From Lepraria neglecta (taxonomy: Eukaryota; Ascomycota; Lecanoromycetes; Lecanorales; Stereocaulaceae), in contig CM065647.1 in assembly GCA_033220425.1 (NCBI GenBank), positions 372,001-436,000 on the forward strand: DNA of 64,000 nucleotides, in the 5' to 3' direction. Position 1 is the stretch's first letter. Each line of letters opens with the position of its first letter. Of this stretch, positions 12,570-22,124 are shown piece by piece. The notes below the pieces were generated by a model. It searched no databases. It saw nothing but the letters and a program-made list of their open reading frames with translations, and was not told the origin of the DNA. Made by a program: the position numbers and the translations under genes.

Positions 12570-14826
12570 ATGTTTGGGAATTCCCGCTACTTCGGCCTAA
12601 AAGGCACTAGGCTTAACATTGCCATTGGAGTATTGGCTGGATTGGATTTTCTGTAAGTCTCAGGCATAGATATTTTATAGATCGGAAAGCTAATGGCATC
12701 CAGGCTTTTTGGCTATGATCAGGGCGTAATGGGAGGTCTGCTAGACCTGCCTTCATTTGTGGAGAACACCCATGTGAAATAAATGTGCACAATCGTTGAC
12801 TGGGATCAAGACCAAGATATTCCCGGAACTCGATACCACCGCTGCTACTGAGATGGCCCAGGGGCTTAACGCCTCCCAAAAGACTCATAGATCAACCATT
12901 CAAGGTGCTTCCAGCCGCGATTTGAGTTTACGTATCGCAGGAGGCTGACAGGACCTCAGGCATCGCCGTTGCTGCATACAATGTCGGATGCTTCTTTGGA
13001 GCCATCGCATGTATATTTATTGGAAACCCACTTGGCCGGCGAAAGACCATCTTCCTAGGCTCTTCCATCATGGTTGTTGGCGCAGCTTTGCAGGCCTCTT
13101 CCTACTCTTTGGCCCAGTTTATTTCTGGCAGACTTATTACAGGGTACGAGTTTCTTACTTTTGTAATTACAGGTTAAGCTGATAGGAGATTCTAGCTTTG
13201 GCAATGGCCTGAATACATCTACGGTGCCTACGTGGCAGTCCGAGTGCAGCAGATCTCATAGACGAGGACAGCTGGTTATGATTGAGGTATGCTATCGTCT
13301 GACTACTCCTCACATACAACTCTGCGAGGCTGACTTATCAGGGTGCCATGATTACTGGCGGTATTTGCTTCAGTTATTGGCTGGACTTCGGGTTCTCGTT
13401 CTTAGATCCAGCTACCATCGCCTGGAGATTTCCCATTGCATTCCAAATATTCTTCGCCCTGGCTATTCTGCTCTTTATCCTCGAGCTTCCAGAATCACCA
13501 AGATGGCTGATATTAAAGGGGCATGAAGACGAGGCCTTGTCGGTGCTGAGTGCTCTCAACGACCTTCCTAGCGAAGACGTGAGTTCGATGCCTGTGTGAA
13601 CCATGAATTGAATTCACTGATACTTGTCTAGCCTTACGTTTACACAGAATTCACTGCAATCAAAGATACGGTTCTCGAAATATCCAAAGGTAGTTTTCGA
13701 GACCTCTTCACAATGGGCGAGGACCGTCATCTCCATCGAACGATACTCGCATACGTCAACCAGGTCTTCCAACAGATATCTGGTATCAATCTCATCACCT
13801 ACTATGCAGCAACAATTTACCAAAACCAGATTGGACTAAGCGGCTTGACGTCTCGCGCTCTAGCAGCAGCTAACGGGACTGGTACGCTTCAATCATCTCC
13901 ATGCTTGTCTTGATCTTCTTCGATGGCTAATTCATGGCCACTACAGAGTATTTCATGGCTTCCTGGATTGCTGTGTTCACCATTGAAAAGTTTGGCAGAC
14001 GCTCATTGTGAGTGAAGATCCAATCGTGACGTTGGACCCTTGCTGACTTTGTGCAGGATGTTATTCGGAGCGGCTGGAATGGTCTTTTCGATGGTCATAC
14101 TTGCTGTCATGGTTGGTCGGCCTCTGAAAACCCATGAGGACGTTGTTAACCCAAATATTAGGACTATCTTGGCGGTAAGGGACCGGGAGTTGTAGCTGCG
14201 CTATTCCTCTTCGTCTTCAATACGTTCTTTGCAATTGGCTGGTTAGGAATGACTTGGCTTTACCCGGCGGAAATCGTCCCTCTGCGTATTCGAGCTCCTG
14301 CAAACGCATTGTCGACTTCTGCAAATTGGGTAAGCTCCACCTTGTTCAATTGTAAAGCGCCGAGAGTAACGATTGTCAGGCGTTCAACTTCATGGTCGTC
14401 ATGGTCACCCCTGTAGCCTTTGCTTCAATTCAATACAAAACCTACGTAATATTCGCGGTCATGTAGGTCACTCTTACGACTTCCTCTGACCATCTTAGAA
14501 CGTATCTAATCATGCACAACAGCAACGCCGCCATCATACCCGTCGTTTACTTCTTCTACCCCGAAACAGCCTATCGATCTCTCGAAGAAATGGACAGCAT
14601 CTTCCGCAAAACTAACAGCTATTTCACAGTCGTTAGGATCGCGCGTGATGAGCCACGACGCTACGGAAAAAAGGGTGAATTGCTGATTAACTACGAGGAG
14701 ACGGAAGAGCACCAGAGGCGTGCGAGTGCGTGGAGCGGTACAGGTGAGAAGCCTGCGGCTGCAGCGCTGGAGAAAAGAGGCCACGGGGGCGAGGGTGCTT
14801 ACGGAGTAGGAGGGACGGTGAGCTGA
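12570..14826 (+). CDS. MFS sugar porter (hexose/quinate permease-like)
   Basis: Twelve exons: 12570-12652, 12704-12773, 12817-12904, 12960-13143, 13196-13286, 13342-13578, 13632-13881, 13947-14007, 14057-14111, 14162-14329, 14380-14462, 14523-14826; 557 residues, every join in frame. Sugar-porter signatures are all present: FGYDQGVMGG in helix 1, NPLGRRKT in loop 2-3, LPESPRWLILKG after helix 6, QVFQQISGINLITYY in helix 7, and FYPETAYRSLEEMD after helix 12. Twelve membrane segments can be followed. It should carry a sugar or a related polyol or acid across the plasma membrane with protons; the substrate cannot be told. The second intron (12774-12816, 43 bases) removes an in-frame stop, so splicing there is essential. 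Confidence 0.92.
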
Positions 14827-15420
14827 AGAAAGAGCCTGGGCTACACCTTTCGAAATTAAGTTCTTTTCGTCCTAACCATGATCTGTTCCATCCCACATAT
14901 CTTAGCTCTTTCTATTCCCGCATCGATTCGGCAGCTCGAGTGGTCTTGCAATCCCTTTTTCTCCTGCGCACCGAAGCTAGAGGGACCGCTTGTTCGAGCA
15001 CACAGGACATTTGTTGAGGGGAATGTTGGTGTGACAGCTAGAGTGGTAGCCTTAACGCTTTGTTGACCACTACGAGTGCATGCGTAGAGAAAGACATCGT
15101 CGCTAGATCATCTACTTGCAGGGCTGCTCAGCCACCCGAACTTTGCACGGACGCGGCACACGCAATCCGGGGTAGTGTGTCGTGCATGTCCTTGACAAGG
15201 CTTGATATTTCCAAGCGTCCGTTCCTGTATAACGCTTCCAAATCATCTCGTCATACAATGGTATCCGTCGAGAGGCTTATGCTGAACCTTCAGGAGATCC
15301 GATTCGAAACGCGCGTAAAATTTTCGGCCCCTTTCTTGAAGCGCTTTCGCGCTCACATTGAAATATCCTCGCTTAAGTTTAATAAGCATAACGTAGATAT
15401 CGTAACTATATCTAAATATT
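14827..15420. other. Intergenic, edge of repeat island
   Basis: Downstream flank of the sugar porter. No gene-like content; composition changes from about 15,300 into the repeat array. Confidence 0.45.
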
Positions 15421-16060
15421 AATGGCCAGAGATCTGCCGCCAGAGAACGTATGCGGCCAGAGGAATTTGTATTTAGAACCAATCATGGTCTAGAGGCTCT
15501 TTACGTGAAAGAACTATGTATGCGGTCAGAGAACTTGTGCGGCTAGAGAAAATCTGCTAGAATGTCACTGGCTGCATTTGGAACGTGAGTGGCTGAAATT
15601 TCACGGCCAGAGAACGTGTGCGGCTGGAGGACCGATGCGGCCAAAGGACATTGGCAGCAACAGATATCGTGCTACGTGATGTGGCTGTGTTGATTCTCTG
15701 GCTGCATGAGTTCTCTGGCCGCATATGACCTCCGCCAAGGTCCAGACTTGGCCGCTTAATGTCTTAATTGCATATACATTCTCTGGCCGCACAAAATCTC
15801 TGGCCGCATAAGCACGTTGGTTGCTTACCTTTGAAGCCCTGATTTGGGCCCTTAACAATATTATTCGTAGATACCGGCAGCCTCTTTTGCATTGAGCACA
15901 TGGATTCTCTGGCCGCAGTAGTTCTCTAGCCATCAAGGCCCAGATTTGGCCTCTTAATGTTTCACATATATATTCTCTAGCCACACAGATGCTCGCCGTA
16001 TTTTCCGACCTATGGTTATTCTTCGAGGCCCAGATTTGGTCCCTTGATAATTCTATTTGT
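15421..16060. repeat. Inverted array of a 13-base motif (TGCGGCCAGAGAA)
   Basis: The motif TGCGGCCAGAGAA, with small changes, recurs about six times in forward orientation between 15,421 and 15,650 (for example at 15,452, 15,521, 15,537, 15,603). Its reverse complement TTCTCTGGCCGCA recurs about seven times between 15,690 and 15,990 (for example 15,711, 15,779, 15,903). Orientation flips once, near 15,660-15,690. A second motif, GGCCCAGATTTGGCCTCTTA, occurs about four times on the right side (15,745; 15,835; 15,935; 16,025). The minus-strand frame 15,601-16,077 is open only because the repeat lacks stops in that frame; I do not call it a gene. Confidence 0.7.
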
Positions 16061-17123
16061 AGATATGGGAGGGTCAAAAATCAGCCCCGCTCTGACTGGG
16101 TCGATAATCGAATGGGCAGATTTACACCATTCTCCCTGCGCCTGAAAACGGACTAGAACTTAGGACGTGAAAAGAAAGCCCGCAAGGCTGAAGTTACAAG
16201 TCGAGGGCTCAAGTACGTCTCTTTGTTCGAGGTCATTAAAAAGGACAAAGTTGTCTAAGAACAACAAGCCAGTTGCGAATCTGAGGCTGGATACAAGGTG
16301 ATTCCACTGTAGCACCTGTTTCTGCAGGACGCACAACGAGGCTGAAACGAGCTGAAAAATCCCGGATCCGCACCACGCCCAAATGCGCCTTGATATGTTG
16401 GATAGCAGCAAAAGCGGGCGCCGACTCTCTGCGCCCCTGCATCGCCGTGAAATGCTCCCTTGCTGCGCCCCTTGCTTCCCCTTGCTCCCTCTAAAGCGGC
16501 CCTGCTCTGCTCCCTTTTCTAAACGGAAACGCCATTTCCTAATCCTAAGTTCAGGGTATATATAATAAAAAAAGAGTAAGGCCGCTTTTAAGGGAGCAAA
16601 GGGAAACAGCGGGGGAGCATCAAGGGAGCGCCAGAGGGCAGAGTAGGGGCGCAGTAGGAAGCCTGAAATGGTCCCCCAGCCTTTGGCTTGAACTGCCTTT
16701 ACTATCACTAACATTTTAAGCCCCGCCTACTGCCTAGACTTCAGCACTCTTATAGGAAATTCGATCAAAGACGATACTCTAAGGGCCAAGAGAAGCTCTA
16801 AGGTGTGCGAATAGATAAGAGACAAGTAGCTGGAGATGGGCCACTTAATGGTCTACTAAGTTTGGAGTCAAGAGTAGAAGGGTTCACCCCCCTCGGTGAA
16901 GTTAGCCGGAGACGGTAAGGTGGGATAATACGCTGGCTTTGTAAAGCGTGCAATGTATTATGAAACGGCGACTGCTTAAGGTATGGATCCTTCGTCCTAG
17001 GATCGCAAGTAGTGGATGGTGACTATCCACCTGTATAAGCACGAAAGTATACACGATAGCGCTTTAGAAAATCTTTGGCGTCGCGTCTGCGCTTCCAGAG
17101 GCGAACTTCCAAGAAGCCGCTCT
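16061..17123. repeat. Repeat-like DNA with a hairpin core
   Basis: Between about 16,448 and 16,620 the sequence GCTCCCTTGCTGCGCCCCTT... up to AAAGCGGCC is followed, after an AT-rich centre (TATATATAATAAAAAAAG), by an imperfect inverted copy starting GGCCGCTTTTAAGGGAGC. This resembles a small foldback or MITE-type element. 16,790-17,120 is non-coding and looks like the tail of a longer dispersed repeat. The 184-codon minus frame at 16,160-16,714 lies over the hairpin and is not treated as a gene. Confidence 0.45.
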
Positions 17124-17183
17124 TAGAAGAGTTCACCCGACAACCGGACACACCTAACAGCCGGACAGCCCTATAGGGCTGAG
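17124..17183 (+). repeat. Left terminal inverted repeat of the pogo/Fot1-type element
   Basis: 60 bases matching the reverse complement of 17,923-17,982 with one mismatch; includes the flanking TA. Confidence 0.85.
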
Positions 17184-17415
17184 ACTCCTAGAACCGACAG
17201 CTCCCTGGAGTTTGCGGCTTTTAGCCACGTCCGGGCTATCCTTGGGGGCCCTAGAGAAGCCCGCTTTAGGCGTTTTCCAAGGGTGGCCTTGGCAGGTGAC
17301 AACTTGGTGGGTTTGACAACTTGGGGGTGAATCCTTCTATTTCGATTTTTTTATTGCAGAAATCGACTTATTTTATTTATTCTACATCAACTACAGTTCT
17401 TTTTTATACTTTACG

Positions 17416-17740
17416 ATGCCTAGGAACGCCCGTCGACCTCCTACCGATCCTGACGATATCGAACTACCGAAAGCAGAGCGTACAGACCTCGCCCATACTG
17501 CCTGGAAGGATGCAGATGGCATTATCTCAGGGAGAAAAATTGCCAAACGTCATGGGATTCCTTAATCTATACTATACGATCGTATCAATGGAGGAGGCTC
17601 AGCTCAGCAGCATAACGAGCGGCGCCAGAGACTTTGTCCTGAGGAAGAAGCAGAGCTGGAATCATATATTCGACGCCTGCAAGCTTGGGGGTGGCCATCA
17701 CGTGTTGAGCAACAAGACATTATAGATTTCTATCATCATA
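17416..17740 (+). pseudogene. Transposase fragment (pogo/Fot1 HTH region)
   Basis: From the ATG at 17,416 the frame reads as a helix-turn-helix pair of the pogo/Fot1 kind: a psq-type HTH with ISGRKIAKRHGIP, then LYDRINGGGSAQQHNERRQR, then a second HTH start EEEAELESYIRRLQAWGWP. An in-frame TAA at 17,563-17,565 breaks the first motif, right where a Lys/Gln codon is expected (a CAA-to-TAA change would explain it). After about residue 108 homology stops; the DDE catalytic domain is absent. Confidence 0.75.
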
Positions 17741-17748
17741 TCGAACTA

Positions 17749-17811
17749 TCAGGGGGGGAATTGAACTCACACGCGTAATATCATACATCTTAACCACTAG
17801 ATCACTGAGCC
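17749..17811 (-). other. tRNA-like relic or SINE head
   Basis: Read on the minus strand, TGATCTAGTGG fits a pol III A box and GAGTTCAATTCC fits a B box at tRNA spacing. A D-stem ATCT/AGAT pairs fully and four pairs of an acceptor stem (TCAG/CTGA) are possible, but the anticodon and T stems do not pair. It lies inside the pogo-type element. I read it as a decayed tRNA or tRNA-derived sequence, not a working tRNA gene. Confidence 0.4.
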
Positions 17812-17922
17812 TGCGTATGATTCGGACCGATATCTGCGTATGTATTGTCAATTTCTGAATAGCGTCACGTTCCGGGGCCTGCTCCAGGGGCAAGGCCCCC
17901 GAAGCGTGCCCCCGGGGGACTA

Positions 17923-17982
17923 CTCAGCCCTAGAGGGCTGTCCGGCTGTTAGGTGTGTCCGGTTGTCGGGTGAACTCTTCTA
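17923..17982 (-). repeat. Right terminal inverted repeat of the pogo/Fot1-type element
   Basis: Partner of 17,124-17,183 (59 of 60 match). Confidence 0.85.
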
Positions 17983-18585
17983 ATCTAAACCGCGCTACAA
18001 CAGGTTTTTCGGATCTACGATAATCTTACGTCATTCCCTTGCCTGGTCTGTGGCTGGCAGGTCTGTGGCTGCGCATTGTTTTCCCTCTCCTGGCGGATGC
18101 AGTTTGTCCCTGCGTGCAGAAACAGACTCGCTGGTTGAAGGTGATGCTGTGGGAGATGGCGAGAAAACGCCCCCCGTGCTCAATGATACCGCTGACAGCT
18201 AATGAGATATCACGACCTTTTTAGTCGCGCCGGCACACAGCACAGCGACGACGGCCATTACCGCCGCCGCGGAGTACCTCCACCGCGCACAATCCCTTCG
18301 GCACCGTGAACGCGTGCGACGAGCTACCAGCGATGCGCGGTATGCGACAGACCGCACTGGCACCCTCCCTGCACGCCTGACTGCGGCCGTCGTCGAGCCC
18401 GCTGCCGTCCTCCCTTCACGCGAGCGTGACGCTCCTCCAGGCACAACGATGACGGTGACAACGGCGACGACGGGCACGACAATGGCTGCAACGGTGACCG
18501 CAAGACATGACAACGCAAGGACGTTGGGCACGATGATGGCGGGAACGATCATCGCAAGGCATGACAATATTGAATACTATTAGTT
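17983..18585. other. GC-rich decayed sequence between two elements
   Basis: Lies between the pogo-type and MULE elements. On the plus strand, stretches read like old coding sequence (for example TDSLVEGDAVGDGEKTP and DITTFLVAPA) but with stops between them; 18,430-18,530 is a degenerate ACGAYGGC-type repeat. Likely the remnant of another element. I cannot name it. Confidence 0.35.
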
Positions 18586-18595
18586 GATATTCACG
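18586..18595. repeat. Target site duplication (left copy) GATATTCACG
   Basis: Ten bases repeated exactly at 20,518-20,527 across the MULE-type element. Confidence 0.75.
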
Positions 18596-20517
18596 AGGTT
18601 GACTCGGGACAGTCACCCTCCACAGTCACCTTTCGTACTATATAGTACTAAAATTGCGCAATAACGCCGTCGACGTCACCAGGGCCTACACCTCGCTGTC
18701 AACGGTCTCTACAGTGTCTACATTACTGCTGCTGCCGCCGCTGGCGCTTGGGGCGGAGTTGCAAGGGTAGAATGCAAGCTTCTCATTAAGTCTTCTACAG
18801 CGACGATCCCATTAATTGCTCTGCCAATTGACTAACATCTTCCTTCCTAGGCGCTGTCTTCCTTGCCTCCTTCCTCTCCGCCGCCGCCGCCCTCGTGGCT
18901 GCCTTCTCTGTCTTCTCCGCTGCCGCCGCCACCGCATGCCTCTGCTGAGATTCCAACTTCTTCGACTTCTTCCGCTCCTCCCCCCGCGCCCCCGTGTCCC
19001 GGTGGCTGCTGAAGAGATGGGAGCACGGTACTGAGAAGGCAATTGGGACAGGAATAAGTGCTGGCTGCGACCCTCTATGGATATCAGCTGTGGAGCACTT
19101 GGTGGATCTGGGGCGAAATCATCAATATTTTCGAATTCGCCACCAGGGAAGGCTGTATCGGAGTCAGAAGAAAAAGATGTTCTGCGTCCCTTTCCCTTCT
19201 GGGAATGTCCCACAACTTGGCAATTATCGCGGGGGGGGTTGCGTATAAGGCACTTGGACAGGTTGTGTACCTAGAAATTCAATGTCGTCGTCGCTAGGAA
19301 TGCCGCCGTTGACCCCCGAGTACACGGAAGCCTCTGAGGCCTGCCGACCTTCTGGAATATTTATTTGCGAGAATTCAGAAGGTCTGTTCTCAGCCTCTTG
19401 CGTCATAATCTGCTTATGCTTCTTAATTGCTCAAGAGACTGAGCATGTCTTCTATTGCGTTCCACCGTCTCCGCTTGGTCCGCTGCCTCTCGCCCAGTTA
19501 TAGCACGGCGACGGCGACTTTGGCCCTTTTTGTAAAGCAGCGCCTCTTCAGACTTCTTCGCAACCGCAAAAGAGACAGGCAAATCTATCTCTCTTCTCTT
19601 ATCGTTGTTTCTGACGTATGTTCTGCTCAATAATGTATGACTCCTTGACACGGACATGAAAGCCTTCATCTTCGAGTACTTTGAGTGCAAATCTGACCTC
19701 TTCTTGTGGCGTTCTCTTTGCCCCCGTCCCTATAAGGTTGTAGTATTCTTTCGGCGAGACTATCAGACCTTTTAGCGTCATAGCCTGCTTTGCCACTGAG
19801 AAGGATGTTGATACAGTACGGAGACCAAGCCCATATGTATGAGCCTCAGCACGGTCAGGGTCTCGGGAGTAGTGCTCTGGCAGCGAAAAAGGGTCGTCCA
19901 ACATCTCATGGTTATGAGCACTGTCGACAACAGTAAGTCTCCACTCCGCATCCCTCTTATAGTACATAATGCGTATTTTATATGGACACCCATGCCACCG
20001 CAGGGTCTGATTGGGCCGTTCTCTTTTCTTCTCCCCAGGCTTCTCCTCATTCTTTCTAGTATCCCGTGTCTTTTTGCAGTGGCGACTGCATTTAAGAACC
20101 ACCTGAGTTCTCTTCTTCACCTCATGTGAGGTAATCACCACCGCAAAGCCTTGCGTGCATGCATAGTCCTGACATCGAATGTGTCCATTCTCCGCGTCCA
20201 AGACTTCTTCGCCGGTGTTGGGGGGGCGGCGGTAAGCATCAGGAAAGGCGGCAAAGGAACGTCTCTTGCGGTCGGCGAGGGCAGCAGTGTATGTAGGCAT
20301 GGTAGGCAGGGCGGTGGGCAGGGAGGTGTCTACAACAGTGAAAGAATTTTGAATTCTATGGTAGGGAGGCCTGCCCAGCTAAATTAAGCGAATCGACGGC
20401 GGCGGCAAGGTGGGCGGCGACTACGTCTAATGGGGAAAAGCACCGGCGGCGAGTACCGTTAGGGCGAAAATTTGGTGGAGGGTGACTTTGGAAAGGTGAT
20501 TGTCCCGAGTCAACCTG
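18596..20517. mobile_element. Mutator-like (MULE) element, transposase gutted
   Basis: Ends: AGGTTGACTCGGGACA at 18,596-18,611 and its exact reverse complement at 20,501-20,516, followed by more degenerate subterminal copies of GTCACCCTCCAC and TCACCTTT. A 10-bp direct duplication GATATTCACG flanks it (18,586-18,595 and 20,518-20,527, with one extra base on the right). Nine to eleven-base duplications are typical of MULEs. The internal minus-strand sequence codes for a FAR1-type DNA-binding domain but no DDE transposase core, so the element is non-autonomous. Confidence 0.8.
18812..20300 (-). pseudogene. MULE transposase, N-terminal FAR1 domain plus C-terminal scraps
   Basis: The frame 20,300-19,599 (233 residues) starts MPTYTAALADRKRR and contains a FAR1/WRKY-GCM1-type zinc domain: two cysteines in the CQDYACTQGFAV region, C...H in KCSRHCKK, C in WHGCPYK, and DSAHNH, as in N-termini of Hop-like fungal MULE transposases. 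Downstream on the same strand, 19,690-18,812 is open only in pieces in changing frames (Arg/Lys-rich, then PSDDDIEFLGTQPVQVP, then a very Arg-rich end), as in the C-terminal tail of these proteins. The catalytic DDE segment that should lie between them is missing. Confidence 0.65.
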
Positions 20518-20527
20518 GATATTCACG
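20518..20527. repeat. Target site duplication (right copy) GATATTCACG
   Basis: Partner of 18,586-18,595. Confidence 0.75.
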
Positions 20528-20715
20528 AGGTAGGTAGTAGAGATTAGAAAGGGTCAGAACAAAAGTGAACGACCAAAACGATATTTGCAAACCAATAACG
20601 GCCATAGAAATGTTCGGATACGCATGAAATATGAATCCCCCATGATCTTTACAAAATCACCAATGGGACGGATGTCCTCTGAATACCACATAAGGAGTGT
20701 GATGAGCGTGCTGCT

Positions 20716-21758
20716 TTACCATTGACTTGCTTCGGTGACGGTGGCCGTGGAGACCTTTGCTAACTCCAAAAAGGCAGCCCATTCTGCACAAGAGTCAGTG
20801 TCCCAAACCTTTTTGTCCGTAACCCTTTTCTTTCTGGTGACCCGTCCGGCCTCATCTTTCACTGTGATCTTCCACCAGCCGTTTTGTTCAAGCTCTTCGG
20901 CCTTTGGCGGGCGCAGCATATGAAAGCGGCAGTAGTCCAGAAGACAGGCTGGCTTATATGTTCCCGGAGGCGACCAGCTAGCCACGATACCAGGCAGATG
21001 GGTTCTCATGAGTTTAGATTTTTGCTTGAAGTCGGCAATCTCATCCTCCTCGATATACCCCTTCTGCAAAACCGTCTCTGAAAGCAGGCGCTTAAAATCA
21101 TTCGAGTTGGACATGAAACTGGTAACCTTCTCCCGGACTGCATCAGTACAGGATGCTTTCATTTCGTTGAGACGGGCGGTCCGAAAAGCGCGACCCTTTT
21201 TATGAAGGGCCTTATTTACAAGGAATCTGTCGTTGCTTGCCGAGATCACAATTTGATGAGATGTCCAGACCGGAACAATCGAAAGAATACAACTAGGCAT
21301 TCCAGGCCAGTACTTTTCTTCCTCTGCTGCATGCTCCTTGAGTTTGAGGATATAAGGTATTCACGAACGGACCAAAGCCGACCCCAATCGTTCTGCTCCT
21401 GGTCAAACGAAATGTGCCCTTTATCATTGGCAAGCTTTAGGAGCAGAACAATAGGACTGATAAAATCTTGCTCTGTCCACTGGCCGGCGTCTCTGTTACC
21501 GTATTTGGTTTTCAGGTACTCGATATTGGTGTCCACCTTTTCGAAGATGGCTCGATGGAGGAGACTACGAAAGCGCTCCAGCTCGGCCTCTATGAGCGGC
21601 ATGTACATTTTGAAAATCGTGTAGAGAAGTTGCTTCGCATAGGCTGTTCCATAATCGGGATACAACATGTCGGCCTTTTTGAGTATGATGGTGTAGTTTT
21701 CGAGCACGATTCCCATCTCCTCGACCTTGTTTTTGCGCAGCTGCAAGTTTTCGGCCAT
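20716..21758 (-). CDS. Protein of unknown function, accessory island
   Basis: Best model: two exons, 21758-21365 and 21323-20716, 333 residues. The second frame stays open upstream only to a stop just before this point, and its upstream codons (EEEKYWPGMPSCILSIVPVWTSH) read as protein, so a 41-base intron (donor GTGAAT, acceptor CAGCAG) is the simplest join. No known domain is recognised. The N-half is helical and acidic/basic mixed; the C-half has a W-rich segment (SWSPPGTYKP, NGWWKITVKDE). It faces the ankyrin gene head to head over 366 bases, and its 3' end is 190 bases from the MULE insertion. Could be a species- or strain-specific gene. Confidence 0.55.
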
Positions 21759-22124
21759 CGTAGGTGCGCGATGAAAGAGGTAAACGGTTAACTTAGTTTT
21801 CTTATTCTGTCTAAACGCGAGTCCTGAGGGGACGAAGGAACGAGCCCCGCTACTTCAGCCTCACTGTCAAAAGAAAATGTCTCTCAGGTGACACAAAAAC
21901 AGTGGCGCGGTAATTTAGGGACTCGATCGGTACTTGACACCAGCTTCTACCATTATCTGCTGAGAGAGGGACTTTCGACTTGGGGGTCGGAAAAACAATT
22001 ATCCGTCGCGGTGGGGTAGGCGCCGACATATGTCTCGGGCCATGACCCTGTTGACCAGCACCGAATAAAACTTATTCATCATCTTTCAAAATTCTCACTG
22101 GAGAGGCCAGCGCAATAGACACCG
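21759..22124. promoter_or_regulatory. Shared divergent promoter region
   Basis: 366 bases between the start codons of the two island genes, which are transcribed away from each other. I see no specific operator. The two could be co-regulated from here; that is inference from layout. Confidence 0.35.

Larger units (their letters stand above)
17126..17980. mobile_element. Pogo/Fot1-type DNA element, non-autonomous
   Basis: Perfectly placed inverted ends: 17,124-17,183 and the reverse complement of 17,923-17,982 agree at 59 of 60 positions (difference within CCCTATAGGG / CCCTCTAGGG). The element proper starts GAAGAGTTCACCCGAC and is bounded on both sides by TA, the target duplication of Tc1/mariner/pogo elements. 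Inside lies only the N-terminal part of a transposase (17,416-17,740), so it cannot move itself. Total about 0.86 kb. Confidence 0.85.

Noticed and set aside
15601-16077. 158-codon minus-strand open frame
   Set aside because: It lies wholly within the inverted minisatellite and its residues repeat with the DNA motif; no protein signal.
16160-16714. 184-codon minus-strand open frame
   Set aside because: Covers the foldback-like repeat; low complexity and no domain.
17749-17811. Functional tRNA gene
   Set aside because: A and B boxes fit, but anticodon and T stems do not pair; kept only as a relic.
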